Shown: positions 28,370 to 38,849 of the stretch, one piece after another
Layout of the letters: each line of letters opens with the position of its first letter
How positions within the stretch are numbered: position 1 is the first letter of the stretch
Assembly (NCBI RefSeq): GCF_003797945.1
Contig: NZ_RKKU01000014.1
Location: forward strand, 1 to 64,000
From: Pseudomonas neustonica
GTDB taxonomy: Bacteria; Pseudomonadota; Gammaproteobacteria; Pseudomonadales; Pseudomonadaceae
Direction of reading: 5' to 3'
DNA length: 64,000 bases
Program-made: the position numbers and the translations under genes
The notes under the pieces: generated by a model
Databases searched by the model: none
Told to the model about the DNA's origin: nothing
What the model saw: only the letters and a program-made list of their open reading frames with translations

Positions 28370-30619
28370 TTATTGTTCATGCCAGAAACGCCGTTCTTGC
28401 TGACGCCAGCGCCAGCTCAAACCAGGCTCGGCATTCGCCTTCAGCGTAAAACGAATGGCTCCGGAGGCGGCAGTATAAACCGGTTCGACTGACAGTTCCC
28501 GGTATCGTGCCACAACCTTTGCGTGCGGGTGACCATAACGGTTATTTGCACCTGCACTGAACACCACCCACTGCGGCGCTACCCGTCGAATAAAAGCATA
28601 GGAGGAGGAGCTGATACTACCGTGATGCGGAGCCAGAAGGAGGCTTGCAGGGGCCAGCTTTTCAAGCAGCGAATACTCTACCGACTGACCTATATCACCG
28701 GGCAACAAGGCGCCATTTGAGCCGGCCGCTAGCTGCAGAACACAGGATCGATCATTAGCCTGCGATCCATCAGCCCCCAGCGGCGTCAACGTGAAATCGA
28801 TACCATCCCACTGCCAATGCTGCACGGCGCAAAGCTCTGCATTGAGTTGATCCGGCAGACGTTCCGGCTCACCGCTCACCACACGATCAACCGGAATGCG
28901 GCGGGCGACGGCCAGCGCACCGCCAGCATGATCGTTGTCGGCATGGCTGAGCAGCAACATATCCAGGCGCTTTACACCACTGGCCTGAAGTGCAGGAGCC
29001 ACCACTGCCTCACCCAAGTCAAAGCCGCTGGACAGGCGCGCGCCGGCGTCGTAAAGCAAGTCGTGCTGCGCAGTTTGCACATGCACTGCAAGCCCCTGAC
29101 CAACATCCAGCACAGTAACCCAGACCTCGCCCCTGGGCGGCCGCTCAAACAACGGGCAGAGTAAAGGCAGAAAGCAGACTAAGGCGGGGAGCCAAAGCAA
29201 ACGTACCAGAGGACTCAGAAGTAGCAGCACGCCAAGCAGGGTAGTCACCCAGGCCAGCCAACCCGGATTGGCAAAATGCAGCAACGGGCTGTACCCGGAG
29301 ATCCACTGCAATACTGAAAACAGCCACCCCAGTGCAATCGCGGACCACTGCAATAACAGCGGCCAATGGAAAGCCACCTCAAACAATGCCCCCAACAATG
29401 CTGCTGGCAACACCAGCAGGCTGATACAGGGGATTGCGACCAGGTTGACGATAAAGGCAGAGGCGCTGCTGGGCATACCCCACAGCAGTAACCACGGCCA
29501 CAAGCCTAAATAGACCAACCACTGCGCGCGGCCCCAGCGAGCCCATATGCCACGCTGCGCCAACCTGCCACCCAGGCCGAATATCAGCAAGCCTACCGCA
29601 ACAAAGGACAACCAGAAGCCCGCACGCAAGGGGGCCGCCGGATTAAGCATAACCACCGTTACCAGCGCCGCGAGCCAAATCAGAACTGCGCTGGGTCGGC
29701 GCTGAGACAGTTGCGTCAGCGACACCAGGGCGCACATCAATAGCGCACGCTGAACCGGAACGGCAAAACCGGCAAGCCAAGCATAGACGCCAGCCGCCAT
29801 CAGGGCTAACGGTACCGACAGCCAAAGCTGGGGCCATGGCCAGTTAAAGTGCCCCCAACTCAGTAGCTGCCTTGTAAGCCAGAACACGGTCAAGGCCAGA
29901 ATGCCGACATGCAAGCCGGAGATGACCATCAGATGGCTGGTACCTGTCGCCTGCAACACCTCCCAGTCGGCCTTCGCCAGACTGCCTTTATCTCCCAGTA
30001 GCAACGCAAGCAGACGCTGACCTTGAGGGACAGGCTCCAGCGCCTGAGCAAAACGCGAGCGCAAGTGATCACGCCAAGGTGCGGTAGACGGCGCTGACAA
30101 TCGCTCACCGCCCCGCACACTGCCCAAGCCACCGGTGCCAGAGGCGTAAAGCCAGGCTTCGTAATCAAAGGTACCGGGGTTGCTCATCCCGCGAGGACGT
30201 CGCAGGCGAACTTCAAAGCGCCACAACTCTCCAGCGGCCAACGGCTGACCCGCCCACCAGTGCATACGTAGATCGGGCAAAGCGTCTGCAGTATCAATCG
30301 CCCTAACGCCTTCCAGCCGGAAGCGCCAGCCGGTTGCGGTTTGTTCCGGCAACGACGCAATACGCCCCTCCACAACCAGGGTCTCGCCGTCATACGAGGG
30401 TGCAAGCCGTTGCGCAAGCGCCTGATGGTGAAAGAGTAGAGCCCAGCAAAAACCTAAAAGAAGCAATGCGCAATAACGCCCAACCAGGCTGACGCGCCAT
30501 ACACAAAAGGCACAAAGGATTAGTAGTGGCGCCAACCACCAAGGCGGCAGCTGGGCAAAACCTAGCGGTAGTAACAAGCCGACAAACAAGCTTGCCAGCA
30601 GAAGGCGCAGATCAGTCAA
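28370..30619 (-). CDS. comEC: ComEC/Rec2-family DNA uptake channel protein
   Basis: 749 residues. An N-terminal DUF4131 region with helices is followed by the ComEC competence domain (about 200-470, many membrane segments) and a C-terminal metallo-beta-lactamase fold with SHADNDHAGGALAV and APHHGS. The family carries single-stranded DNA over the inner membrane. The TTG at 30619 is chosen for an AGGA seven bases ahead and because the earlier frame (to 30691) adds a cysteine-rich, unlikely segment; that extension remains possible. PAO1 has the same neighbour order. Confidence 0.9.
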   Translation of the reverse strand: MTDLRLLLASLFVGLLLPLGFAQLPPWWLAPLLILCAFCVWRVSLVGRYCALLLLGFCWALLFHHQALAQRLAPSYDGETLVVEGRIASLPEQTATGWRFRLEGVRAIDTADALPDLRMHWWAGQPLAAGELWRFEVRLRRPRGMSNPGTFDYEAWLYASGTGGLGSVRGGERLSAPSTAPWRDHLRSRFAQALEPVPQGQRLLALLLGDKGSLAKADWEVLQATGTSHLMVISGLHVGILALTVFWLTRQLLSWGHFNWPWPQLWLSVPLALMAAGVYAWLAGFAVPVQRALLMCALVSLTQLSQRRPSAVLIWLAALVTVVMLNPAAPLRAGFWLSFVAVGLLIFGLGGRLAQRGIWARWGRAQWLVYLGLWPWLLLWGMPSSASAFIVNLVAIPCISLLVLPAALLGALFEVAFHWPLLLQWSAIALGWLFSVLQWISGYSPLLHFANPGWLAWVTTLLGVLLLLSPLVRLLWLPALVCFLPLLCPLFERPPRGEVWVTVLDVGQGLAVHVQTAQHDLLYDAGARLSSGFDLGEAVVAPALQASGVKRLDMLLLSHADNDHAGGALAVARRIPVDRVVSGEPERLPDQLNAELCAVQHWQWDGIDFTLTPLGADGSQANDRSCVLQLAAGSNGALLPGDIGQSVEYSLLEKLAPASLLLAPHHGSISSSSYAFIRRVAPQWVVFSAGANNRYGHPHAKVVARYRELSVEPVYTAASGAIRFTLKANAEPGLSWRWRQQERRFWHEQ

Positions 30620-30714
30620 GCAAACATCCTGTAATCGACTATGCTGCCAGACAGTAGTCCCCGTCCGACATTCCATGCATAATTGGCGCACGCCACAGTA
30701 GCCGAAACCCTGAG

Positions 30715-31239
30715 ATGCCTCGCCGTCTATTCAAACGCCTGATGCCCCATCCAGATAGGATCAAGGGCAGCAAGTCCCTGCGATTCATGGGCAACCTGCT
30801 GCACGATCCGAATCTCTGGCACCTCAACCGCCATAGCGTCGCGCGGGCAATGGCAGTCGGCCTCTTTGTGGCGCTAATACCGATTCCACTGCAAATGCTC
30901 CTGGCGGCCGCTATAGCCGTTCTAGCGCGTTCCAACCTGCCCATCTCCATCAGCCTGGTTTGGCTGACTAACCCGGTCACCATGCCCCCCATTTTCTACG
31001 CGCAATACAAAGTCGGCACGCTGCTTCTGGGCGCACCGGAGCGCATCATGCCGATGGAGTTATCGGTCAACTGGTTAATGGCTGAGTTACACCATATCTG
31101 GCAGCCGCTACTGCTGGGATCATTGCTGGTGGCCAGCATCGTAGCCGCACTGGGCTATTGCCTGACCATGTTGTATTGGCGATGGTGGGTGTCACGCAAC
31201 TGGCAACGGCGCAAAATGCGACGCCGTCACCAGTCTTGA
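30715..31239 (+). CDS. DUF2062 membrane protein
   Basis: 174 residues (PF09835). Hydrophobic segments lie at about 45-70, 75-92 and 130-158; the N-terminus is strongly basic (PRRLFKRLMP). The block RNSVARAMAVGLFVALIP-type (here HRHSVARAMAVGLFVALI, shifted by local changes) and LVWLTNPVTMPPIFYAQYK are the recognisable family parts. Function unknown. It is divergent from comEC and its stop abuts the lolD stop with no space, so transcripts meet head on. Confidence 0.88.
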   Translation: MPRRLFKRLMPHPDRIKGSKSLRFMGNLLHDPNLWHLNRHSVARAMAVGLFVALIPIPLQMLLAAAIAVLARSNLPISISLVWLTNPVTMPPIFYAQYKVGTLLLGAPERIMPMELSVNWLMAELHHIWQPLLLGSLLVASIVAALGYCLTMLYWRWWVSRNWQRRKMRRRHQS

Positions 31240-31923
31240 TCAAGGCTGCTCGCAGAGCTGCCCTTTCTTCAGCGTAAAAATACGATCCATCTGACCTGCC
31301 AGGGCCAAATCGTGGGTAACCACCAGGAAGGCGGTGCGCAGTGTTTGACTGAGTTCCAGCATGAGCTGCTGAATACTTTCCGCGGTATGCTGATCCAGGT
31401 TACCGGTCGGCTCGTCCAACAGGACACAGGCGGGCTCGTTGATCAGAGCTCGCGCAATAGCGACCCGCTGACGCTCACCACCGGATAATTCCGCTGGCTT
31501 GTGCGTGACCCTTTCAGCCAAACCAACACGCTCCAGCATCGCCTGCGCCCGCTTGCGAGCTTGCGCAATGGGTGTCTTGCCAATCAGCAAGGGCATACAC
31601 ACGTTTTCCAGAGCGCTGAACTCGGCCAACAGATGATGGAATTGGTAAACAAAGCCAAGATCTGCATTTCGCAGTCGACCACGCTGGGTTTCCTGCATGG
31701 CAGACAGCTGCTGCCCAGCCAACCACACCTCGCCTTCGCTTGGCGTATCCAGACCACCCAACATATTTAGCAGGGTCGTTTTACCCGAGCCAGAACTGCC
31801 GACGATGGCAATACGCTCGCCACGATGCAAAGAAAAATGCACCTGATCCAGCACCCGCAGACGCTGCGGGCCAACGGCGTATTCCTTACTCAGGTTACGA
31901 CACTCAAGAACGACATCAGTCAT
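31240..31923 (-). CDS. lolD: Lipoprotein-releasing ABC transporter ATP-binding protein LolD
   Basis: 227 residues. The ATPase of LolCDE, which extracts lipoproteins from the inner membrane for delivery to LolA. Walker A is [11 protein letters not shown] near residue 42, the signature is [15 protein letters not shown], Walker B is [12 protein letters not shown], and VVTHDLALA gives the switch histidine. Its start overlaps the end of lolC by eight bases. Confidence 0.96.
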   Translation of the reverse strand: MTDVVLECRNLSKEYAVGPQRLRVLDQVHFSLHRGERIAIVGSSGSGKTTLLNMLGGLDTPSEGEVWLAGQQLSAMQETQRGRLRNADLGFVYQFHHLLAEFSALENVCMPLLIGKTPIAQARKRAQAMLERVGLAERVTHKPAELSGGERQRVAIARALINEPACVLLDEPTGNLDQHTAESIQQLMLELSQTLRTAFLVVTHDLALAGQMDRIFTLKKGQLCEQP

Positions 31924-33160
31924 AACGCAGGGCCTCCGCTGGCTCGGTTCGCGATGCCCGCCAGGCGGGATAAAGGGTGGCCAGGAAGCTCAGGCTGAGT
32001 GCCGCACCACAGATAATCAAAACATCACTCCAGATTAGCTCCGAAGGCAGGTAACTGATGAAGTAAACATCGGAGCTGAGGAACTGAATGCCCAGGGTAT
32101 GCTCAAGCCAGGCAACGCCCTGCGATACATTCAAGGCAGCAAGTACCCCCAGTACACAACCACTCAGCGTGCCAACCACCCCGATTACCGAGCCCTGAAC
32201 CATGAAAATACCCATGATCGACAGGCGCGTAGCACCCAGGGTGCGCAGAATAGCGATATCTGCCTTCTTGTCGGTTACCACCATCACCAGGGTGGAGATA
32301 ATATTGAATGCCGCTACCGCAACAATCAGCATGAGTAACAGACCAATCATGGTCTTCTCCATCTTGATCGCTGCAAACAGGTTGCCGTGCGTACGAGTCC
32401 AGTCCTGCGCGTAATAGTCGCCCGGTAGCTGAGAGACCAGATCCCAGGCAACCCTGGGGGCCTCAAACAGGTTATCCAGTTTGATACGTACACCCTGTAC
32501 TTGTCCCGGCTGCCAACGATTCAGCTTGGCTGCATCATCCAGGTTGATCATCGCCAGCGAGCTATCCAGCTCGGCGCCGACCTTGAATACACCGGCCACG
32601 GTGAAGCGCTTCAAACGCGGGAAAACACCGGCTGGCGTGACCGAGGCTTCGGGAAGTACGAACGTCAGCTTATCCCCGACCTCGACATTGAATCGCTTGG
32701 CAATCAGCTCGCCGATCACGATGCCAAAATCCCCGGCAGTCAGGTTATCCAGTGAGCCGCTCTGCATATGGTTTTCGATAATGGAAACCGTTTTCTCCGC
32801 CTCCGGCTCGACCCCGGTGACCAGCACAGGGGCTACACTGCCATCGTGCGTCAGCATGCCCTGCAGCTGAATAAAGGGCGCGGTCGCGACTACCTTTGGG
32901 TTAGCAATCAACTTGTCCGACAACGACTGCCAATCACTGATCGGCTGGTAGCCGTTGATGGTTGCGTGCGGCACCATGCCGAGAATGCGCGTCCGCAGTT
33001 CTCGATCAAAGCCGTTCATCACCGACAGAACCAAAATCATGACCATTACGCCGAGGGTAAGACCCAGCATGGAAATCAGTGATATGAAGGAGATAAAGTG
33101 GTTACGGCGCTTGGCCCGCGTGTAGCGCAATCCAATAAAAAAGGGTAAGGGTCTGAACAT
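31916..33160 (-). CDS. lolC: Lipoprotein-releasing transporter permease LolC/LolE
   Basis: 414 residues with the MacB-like topology: helix at about 24-48, a large periplasmic domain (50-265), then three helices (270-300, 315-345, 375-400). The N-terminal [20 protein letters not shown] and the [19 protein letters not shown] coupling segment identify it. Only one permease gene is adjacent, where some genomes have two (lolC and lolE); it may act as a homodimer (LolF) or with a copy elsewhere. Confidence 0.94.
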   Translation of the reverse strand: MFRPLPFFIGLRYTRAKRRNHFISFISLISMLGLTLGVMVMILVLSVMNGFDRELRTRILGMVPHATINGYQPISDWQSLSDKLIANPKVVATAPFIQLQGMLTHDGSVAPVLVTGVEPEAEKTVSIIENHMQSGSLDNLTAGDFGIVIGELIAKRFNVEVGDKLTFVLPEASVTPAGVFPRLKRFTVAGVFKVGAELDSSLAMINLDDAAKLNRWQPGQVQGVRIKLDNLFEAPRVAWDLVSQLPGDYYAQDWTRTHGNLFAAIKMEKTMIGLLLMLIVAVAAFNIISTLVMVVTDKKADIAILRTLGATRLSIMGIFMVQGSVIGVVGTLSGCVLGVLAALNVSQGVAWLEHTLGIQFLSSDVYFISYLPSELIWSDVLIICGAALSLSFLATLYPAWRASRTEPAEALRYD

Positions 33161-33270
33161 GAAAAGCAGGTTACCTTATAAGCCGGGCTCAGCCGGTGAA
33201 TTTTGAGCGACATGTTACACTGAACTGCAGCCATTGGTCAGCGCTGGTGCGGCGCCAAACGAGATAAGCC

Positions 33271-33846
33271 ATGCAAACAGACAATGAAGATAAGCGTGAG
33301 TTCTTTCGCATCCAAGATCAGATGGTACTGGATTTCAAACCAATCGATGGGCCTGATGCGGACTTGGGCAGTCAACATGGCGTGCTCTTTGATCTACTCA
33401 CTGAGATGCACTTGCTCGACTACGAATCGCAACATCTGTTGCGGCAGATTTCTGAGCGTGACCGGGCACTGGCCCAGTATCTCAAGATCATCAACAAACG
33501 CATGGATCTACTTGGCAAAACCCTTGCTATAGAGCTCTCTGGCGACTTCGGTGAGCCAATGGACGTCACTATCAGCGAGGGAGGCCTGTCATTCGAGTCG
33601 AGCGAAGCATACCCCGTCGACTCCTGGCTTGCCTTGCGTATGATTCTGCTGCCCGCGCCTTTAGGGCTTGCCCTGCCGGTCCGCGTCTTGCGCTGTGACC
33701 GTAACGACAGGAACGAAGGTTGGACCCTGGCAGTCAACTTCGATGTACTCACCGACGCACAACGACAGTTGCTGGCAAGGCACATATTGCAAAAACAGGC
33801 GCAGGAAATACGCGCAGCCAAATCGACCGAAAGGAATTCAGAATGA
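33271..33846 (+). CDS. PilZ-domain protein
   Basis: 191 residues. A helical N-terminal half (about 35-80) separates the motif REFFR (RxxxR type, residues 9-13) from the beta-barrel with VTISEGGLSFES. The canonical D/NxSxxG motif is thus altered to TxSxxG, so cyclic-di-GMP binding is plausible but not sure. It would be a cytoplasmic c-di-GMP receptor. First gene of a plus-strand operon; its stop overlaps the next start as ATGA. Divergent from lolC. Confidence 0.82.
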   Translation: MQTDNEDKREFFRIQDQMVLDFKPIDGPDADLGSQHGVLFDLLTEMHLLDYESQHLLRQISERDRALAQYLKIINKRMDLLGKTLAIELSGDFGEPMDVTISEGGLSFESSEAYPVDSWLALRMILLPAPLGLALPVRVLRCDRNDRNEGWTLAVNFDVLTDAQRQLLARHILQKQAQEIRAAKSTERNSE

Positions 33847-34139
33847 AAAGCCTCGCTTATACCCTGCTATTGCTTAGCAGCACCCTGACCATCACAACGC
33901 TACACGCAGACACCCTGCGCATTCCGGTAGGCGAACAGAACAGCACTCAGGCCAGCCCCCTACCGCAGCGTGGAGCCACCTTTGACGCTGTCAGACGCGG
34001 CTGGGGTGAACCTGTAACCCGCCACGCAGCCGTCGGCCAGCCGCCAATTACCCGCTGGGACTACAACGGCTTTAGCGTCTATTTCGAATACAGCAAGGTT
34101 ATTGATAGCGTACGTCAGCATTCAGCAAAGGCGCCCTGA
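33843..34139 (+). CDS. Small exported protein of unknown function
   Basis: 98 residues. A signal peptide (MKSLAYTLLLLSSTLT...) ends at about Ala23 (LHADTLRIP). The mature part is 75 residues with GATFDAVRRGWGEP and PPITRWDYNGFSVYFEY; conserved-looking Trp, Tyr and Pro suggest a small beta fold, but I do not recognise a named family. The ATG at 33843 overlaps the PilZ stop; its stop is one base before the TTG of the phosphodiesterase. I recall a similarly placed hypothetical protein in PAO1. Confidence 0.82.
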   Translation: MKSLAYTLLLLSSTLTITTLHADTLRIPVGEQNSTQASPLPQRGATFDAVRRGWGEPVTRHAAVGQPPITRWDYNGFSVYFEYSKVIDSVRQHSAKAP

Positions 34140-34140
34140 T

Positions 34141-34872
34141 TTGAAACCACTGATATATGGGCATCGCGGTGCACGCGGCGAAGCTCCGGAAAATACCCTG
34201 CCCAGCTTTCAGAAAGCACTCGACACCGGCGTGACCCGCGTAGAGCTTGATCTGCACCTGTCCGCAGACCAGCAACTAATGGTGATTCATGACCCGACCC
34301 TGAAACGCACCACCGGCCGACGGGGCAAAGTAGCTCAGCACAATGCAGCAGACCTGATGCAGATGGATGCGCGACGGGCCATCCCCGGTTGGGCAGAAAG
34401 CTGCCCTATACCCAGTCTTGATCAGCTATTCAGTCGCTTTCCGCAGATGCAGCATTATCAACTGGAAGTTAAGAGCGGTTCCGTGCGGCAGTCACGTATT
34501 GTTCTGGCAGCGGTAAAGGAACTGGTCGAGCGCTATCAGTTGCAGGATAAGGTGGTCATCACCTCCAGCAGCCGAACACTATTGAAATACGCCAAAGCAT
34601 CGGGCTTTAACCTGCCTACCGGCCTGGTAGAAGAGTACGCATTACTCAATCCCGTAAAAGCCGCCAAGCGTTATGGCTGCAGCCACCTTATTCTGAACTG
34701 GAAATTATGCACAGCCGAACGCGTCGAGCGAGCACAGCAGGCTGGACTGCATGTGTCAGTGTGGACGGTAAATGAAGAAGCGAAAATGCTGAAACTCGCC
34801 GACATGGGAGTCGACAGCATTATTACCGACTACCCAGCCCGGGCGACCAGGTTGTTTGAACGTAGCGCCTGA
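34141..34872 (+). CDS. Glycerophosphodiester phosphodiesterase family protein
   Basis: 243 residues from TTG 34141 (PF03009). GHRGARGEAPENTLPSF holds the catalytic His and the metal-binding Arg/Glu; ELDLHLSAD, VIHDPTLKRTTG and LEVKSG follow in the GDPD order. It hydrolyses glycerophosphodiesters to sn-glycerol 3-phosphate. No signal peptide is seen, so it is cytoplasmic (UgpQ-like). An upstream in-frame start at 34102 would lie inside the preceding gene. Third gene of the PilZ operon. Confidence 0.92.
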   Translation: MKPLIYGHRGARGEAPENTLPSFQKALDTGVTRVELDLHLSADQQLMVIHDPTLKRTTGRRGKVAQHNAADLMQMDARRAIPGWAESCPIPSLDQLFSRFPQMQHYQLEVKSGSVRQSRIVLAAVKELVERYQLQDKVVITSSSRTLLKYAKASGFNLPTGLVEEYALLNPVKAAKRYGCSHLILNWKLCTAERVERAQQAGLHVSVWTVNEEAKMLKLADMGVDSIITDYPARATRLFERSA

Positions 34873-34884
34873 GGCCAGGCGCTA
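34863..34884. terminator. Hairpin between convergent genes
   Basis: A perfect 9-bp stem (TAGCGCCTG with CAGGCGCTA) around a four-base loop. It spans the stop of the phosphodiesterase gene and lies three bases from the sthA end. There is no T-run, so it may be a weak terminator or an end-protecting structure for both messages. Confidence 0.5.
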
Positions 34885-34886
34885 GA

Positions 34887-36284
34887 TCAGAACAGCCGAT
34901 TGAGGCCGTCCAAGGCAGCTACCCGATAGGCTTCAGCCATGGTCGGGTAGTTGAAGGTGGTATTAACAAAGTAGTTGATGCTGTTGGCTTCGCCCTTCTG
35001 GCTCATGATTGCCTGACCAATGTGCACAATCTCTGATGCCTGGTCGCCAAAACAGTGAATACCTAACACCTCCAGCGTGTCTCTATTGAAGAGAATCTTC
35101 AGCATACCTACTGGCTCACCACTGATCTGGGCGCGCGCCATACTCTTGAAAAAGGCCTGACCAATTTCGTAGGGTACTTTCTCCGCCGTTAACTCTTGTT
35201 CAGTTTTGCCCAAAGAGCTGATTTCCGGGATGGTATAAATCCCAGTAGGCACATCATCAACAAAACGCCATGCATCGTTGCTGACAATATTGCCGGCAGC
35301 AGAGCGACCCTGGTCAAAAGCCGCACTCGCCAAGCTGGGCCAGCCGATAACATCACCAACCGCGTAAATATTAGGTACTGCCGTACGGTAGTTCTCGTCA
35401 ACACTAAGCTGGCCACGACCATTTGGATGTAGACCGATATTCTCAAGACCCAGGCTGTCGGTGTTGCCGGTACGACCGTTACACCAGAGCAACGCATCAG
35501 CTTTGAGCTTTTTGCCAGACTTGAGGTGTAACACCACACCCCGGTTATCGGTGCCTTCTATTTTTTCGTATTCTTCGTTATGCCTAATCAGCACGCTGCT
35601 GTTACGCAGGTGATAACTCAATGCATCGGATATCTCGTCATCCAGAAAGCTAAGTAGCCGCTCACGGTTGTCGATCAAATCCACCTTTACACCCAAACCG
35701 CAAAAAATCGACGCGTATTCGCAGCCAATAACCCCTGCCCCATAGATGATCAGGGTACGAGGAGTGTGGTTCAAGCGCAGAATGGTATCGCTATCATAGA
35801 TACGTGGATGACCAAAGTTTACGTCGGCGGGACGATAAGGGCGTGAGCCAGTGGCGACAATAACCTCTTTGGCGATCAGCTTTTCTACTACACCGGTGTT
35901 GTTGACCAGTTCGATTGTATGCTCATCGGCAAAGCTACCCTTACCGAAGAATACGTCCACTCGGTTGCGCGCGTAATAGCTGGTGCGCGATGCAACCTGC
36001 TTGGCCATGACTTTTTCCGCACTTTTCAACACATCCGGAAAGGGGAACCAGCGGGGATCGCCAATCGCGCGAAACATGGGATTGGTGTTGAACTGAATGA
36101 TCTGCTTGACCGAATAACGCAACGCTTTTGACGGGATAGTGCCCAGGTGAGTGCAATTACCACCAACTTCCTTGCGCTCTTCCACAACGGCCACTTTACG
36201 ACCGTGCTTGGCTGCATTCATCGCAGCCCCTTCACCCGCAGGGCCTGAGCCCAGCACCACTACATCGTAGTTATATACAGCCAT
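34887..36284 (-). CDS. sthA: Soluble pyridine nucleotide transhydrogenase
   Basis: 465 residues, FAD enzyme of the disulfide-reductase family. It moves reducing power between NADPH and NAD. FAD motif [13 protein letters not shown] at the N-terminus, NAD motif [13 protein letters not shown] mid-protein. The redox motif reads [16 protein letters not shown]: one of the two cysteines is replaced by Thr, which is normal for SthA and separates it from lipoamide dehydrogenase. It lies next to the NADH-consuming Nqr set, a conserved pseudomonad order. Confidence 0.96.
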   Translation of the reverse strand: MAVYNYDVVVLGSGPAGEGAAMNAAKHGRKVAVVEERKEVGGNCTHLGTIPSKALRYSVKQIIQFNTNPMFRAIGDPRWFPFPDVLKSAEKVMAKQVASRTSYYARNRVDVFFGKGSFADEHTIELVNNTGVVEKLIAKEVIVATGSRPYRPADVNFGHPRIYDSDTILRLNHTPRTLIIYGAGVIGCEYASIFCGLGVKVDLIDNRERLLSFLDDEISDALSYHLRNSSVLIRHNEEYEKIEGTDNRGVVLHLKSGKKLKADALLWCNGRTGNTDSLGLENIGLHPNGRGQLSVDENYRTAVPNIYAVGDVIGWPSLASAAFDQGRSAAGNIVSNDAWRFVDDVPTGIYTIPEISSLGKTEQELTAEKVPYEIGQAFFKSMARAQISGEPVGMLKILFNRDTLEVLGIHCFGDQASEIVHIGQAIMSQKGEANSINYFVNTTFNYPTMAEAYRVAALDGLNRLF

Positions 36285-36339
36285 TCATTCAGTTCCTTGT
36301 ATCACGCGTAAAGAGGATGCCACAGACAGCAAACCGACC

Positions 36340-36582
36340 CTAGTCGACCTTGGTGGCATCTCGGGCAAGGTCAAACTCCTGGCTGCGCGGTTCTACACCG
36401 GCATTGACGGTCGACTCTTCGCACTTGGTGACATCACCACCACAAATACCACAGGACTTATCCAAGCCAGTAGCACCTATACCACCGCAGGAACCAGCGA
36501 TCGGCTTTCGACCCATCATCACGCCAACGGCCATACCGGCAACAATCAGCAGCATCAAGGGAAACACCAGAAGCCAAACCAT
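36340..36582 (-). CDS. nqrM: Na+-NQR maturation protein NqrM
   Basis: 80 residues (DUF539). One N-terminal membrane helix (3-24) is followed by a cysteine-rich part, SCGGIGATGLDKSCGICGGD and VTKC. NqrM is needed to assemble the Fe centre between NqrD and NqrE. The gene follows apbE by three bases at the end of the nqr operon, as in Vibrio. Confidence 0.95.
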   Translation of the reverse strand: MVWLLVFPLMLLIVAGMAVGVMMGRKPIAGSCGGIGATGLDKSCGICGGDVTKCEESTVNAGVEPRSQEFDLARDATKVD

Positions 36583-36585
36583 GGT

Positions 36586-37608
36586 TTACTCCTCGCTCTT
36601 TGCAAGAGCATTAAATTGAGGAGTGCCTTTGGACACAAAAGCCTCCCCTTTGCGAATGACGAAAAACGCCGGAATTTCATGCGCAACAGCATAATCCCAG
36701 CCAGTATCCTCGCCCATGATCATCAGTAGCGTCGACAGACCATCTGCCTCAGCCGCCGATTCATCAAGGACCGTGACCGCAGCGAGTTTATGCATAACCG
36801 GGTGCCCGGAACGGGCATCAAAAGTATGTGAAAACCGCTGACCATTCACTTCATAATAGTTGCGATAATCACCCGAGGTGGAAACGCCTTCGCCATCCAG
36901 CGCCAGAATCATCTGCGCGACACGCTCATCATCTCGCGGCTCTTCGATGGCAATGCGCCAAGGGCGATTACCAGGCTTATGGCCTGCGGCCTTTAGCTCA
37001 CCCGTTATTTCCACCATATAATTGGTGACATCGTAGGTCGCCAGACGTTCCACGACACGATCAACCATGTAACCGGCGCCGACGCTGCTAATGTCTAGCG
37101 TAAGCGCGACGTCCTTACAGAGTTGATTGTTTGCGTCTATGTGCAGGTGCTGCTGACCGACCTCCGCCATTACTTGCTGCAAATGCTCGGGATCAGGAAC
37201 CTGGTGTTGTTCGCCACCATGGAATCCCCAGAGCTTAAGCAATGGTGCCACCGTAATATCGAAGGAGCCCTCACTGTCGCTGTAGAGATGATCGGACAAG
37301 CGGACCATATCCAATACCGACTCTGGCATTGGCATGCAGGTATTAGCTGCAGCCGCATTGAACCGAGCCAGGTCCGAATCGTGGCGCCAGTTTGATGCCT
37401 CGCTATCAAAGCGAGCAAACATAGCTTCGATCTCTTCCTGAAGCACTTCGGGTTCGGGCGACTGTTCTGACGGAACCCACTTGATCGAATAGGTGCTACC
37501 CATGGTAGCGCCGTACATCTCGGAAACCGGGTCAACAGAATTGAAACAGCCCGTTAGGGCTGTTGCCAGAGCAACAGCTATAACGGGCCAGGTAACGCAA
37601 CGGGGCAT
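36586..37608 (-). CDS. apbE: FAD:protein FMN transferase ApbE
   Basis: 340 residues, lipoprotein (lipobox LTGC, Cys20 counting from ATG 37608). It attaches FMN to a threonine in periplasmic loops of NqrB and NqrC. MGSTYSIKW, the active-site segment FDARSGHPVMHKLAAVTV and the preceding SGDYRNYYE match the family. The ATG is one base from the nqrF stop; an in-frame start further up lies inside nqrF. Confidence 0.95.
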   Translation of the reverse strand: MPRCVTWPVIAVALATALTGCFNSVDPVSEMYGATMGSTYSIKWVPSEQSPEPEVLQEEIEAMFARFDSEASNWRHDSDLARFNAAAANTCMPMPESVLDMVRLSDHLYSDSEGSFDITVAPLLKLWGFHGGEQHQVPDPEHLQQVMAEVGQQHLHIDANNQLCKDVALTLDISSVGAGYMVDRVVERLATYDVTNYMVEITGELKAAGHKPGNRPWRIAIEEPRDDERVAQMILALDGEGVSTSGDYRNYYEVNGQRFSHTFDARSGHPVMHKLAAVTVLDESAAEADGLSTLLMIMGEDTGWDYAVAHEIPAFFVIRKGEAFVSKGTPQFNALAKSEE

Positions 37609-37609
37609 A

Positions 37610-38833
37610 TTAACCGCCAAAGTCATCAAGCAGAATATTCTCAGGTTCAACACCCAGATCCTGCAGCATTTTGACCACGGATGCGTTCATCATAGGCGGC
37701 CCACACATATAGAACTCGCAGTCTTCCGGAGCGGGGTGCTCCTTCAGATAGTTCTCAAGCAATACATTGTGAATGAAGCCCGTAGGACCGTCCCAGTTGT
37801 CTTCCGGCAAGGGATCAGACAGCGCCAAATGCCACTCGAAATTCGGGTTGGCTTCAGCCAGCTGGTCATACTCATCAACGTAGAAAGCCTCACGCAAGGA
37901 GCGCGCGCCGTACCAGAATGAGATCTTGCGGGTGGAATGCAGACGTTTGAGCTGATCAAAAATGTGCGAGCGCATAGGCGCCATACCCGCGCCACCACCG
38001 ATGAAGACCATCTCTGCATCGGTATCCTTGGCAAAAAACTCACCGAAGGGTCCATACACAGTGACCTTATCGCCAGGCTTAAGGCTAAAGACCCAGGAAG
38101 ACATCTGACCCGGTGGCAAATCGTCACGACCAGGGGGCGGTGACGCCACACGGATGTTGAATTTAACCAGACCGCGCTCTTCCGGATAGTTAGCCATCGA
38201 GTAGGCACGAATAACCGTTTCATCAACCTTTGAAACATAGCGCCAAAGATCAAACTTGTCCCAGTCACCGCGGAATTCCGGCTGAATATCGAAATCCTTG
38301 TAGTTCACGGTGTGCGGTGGGCACTCCAGCTGTACATAGCCACCGGCGCGGAAGTCGACGTTTTCACCCTCGGGCAGCTTCAGCGTTAGCTCTTTGATGA
38401 AAGTCGCGACGTTGGGATTTGACTCGACCGTACACTCCCATTTCTTAACGCCAAATACCTCTTCAGGCACTTCGATCTTCATATCCTGCTTGACCGGAGT
38501 CTGGCAGGACAGGCGCCACCCTTCCTTGGCTTCGCGCTTGGTAAAGTGCGACTCCTCAGTAGGCAACATCTCACCGCCGCCGCTTTCGACGATACATTTG
38601 CACTGGGCACATGTACCGCCGCCGCCACAGGCGGACGACAGGAAAATACCATTGGCAGACAGGGTGTTCAGCAGTTTCGAGCCAGCCGCCACAGTCACTG
38701 TACGCTCACCATTAACCTCAATGGTGACGTCGCCACTGCTTACCAGCTTGGAACGAGCAATCAGAATGACGGCAACCAGCGACAACACGATGGCTGTAAA
38801 CATCCCGACGCCCAGAAAAATTTCCATGTTCAT
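37610..38833 (-). CDS. nqrF: Na+-translocating NADH:quinone reductase subunit F
   Basis: 407 residues. NADH entry subunit: an N-terminal membrane helix (about 4-26), a ferredoxin domain whose 2Fe-2S ligands are in [15 protein letters not shown] and LSCQ, an FAD domain ([11 protein letters not shown]) and an NADH domain ([19 protein letters not shown] near the end). ATG with AGGAG upstream. Last core gene of nqrABCDEF, 16 bases after nqrE. Confidence 0.98.
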   Translation of the reverse strand: MNMEIFLGVGMFTAIVLSLVAVILIARSKLVSSGDVTIEVNGERTVTVAAGSKLLNTLSANGIFLSSACGGGGTCAQCKCIVESGGGEMLPTEESHFTKREAKEGWRLSCQTPVKQDMKIEVPEEVFGVKKWECTVESNPNVATFIKELTLKLPEGENVDFRAGGYVQLECPPHTVNYKDFDIQPEFRGDWDKFDLWRYVSKVDETVIRAYSMANYPEERGLVKFNIRVASPPPGRDDLPPGQMSSWVFSLKPGDKVTVYGPFGEFFAKDTDAEMVFIGGGAGMAPMRSHIFDQLKRLHSTRKISFWYGARSLREAFYVDEYDQLAEANPNFEWHLALSDPLPEDNWDGPTGFIHNVLLENYLKEHPAPEDCEFYMCGPPMMNASVVKMLQDLGVEPENILLDDFGG

Positions 38834-38849
38834 CAGTTACAGCTCCTCT

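Noticed and set aside
36840-37340. Open frames antisense to apbE
   Set aside because: Short, without motifs, fully inside a recognised gene.
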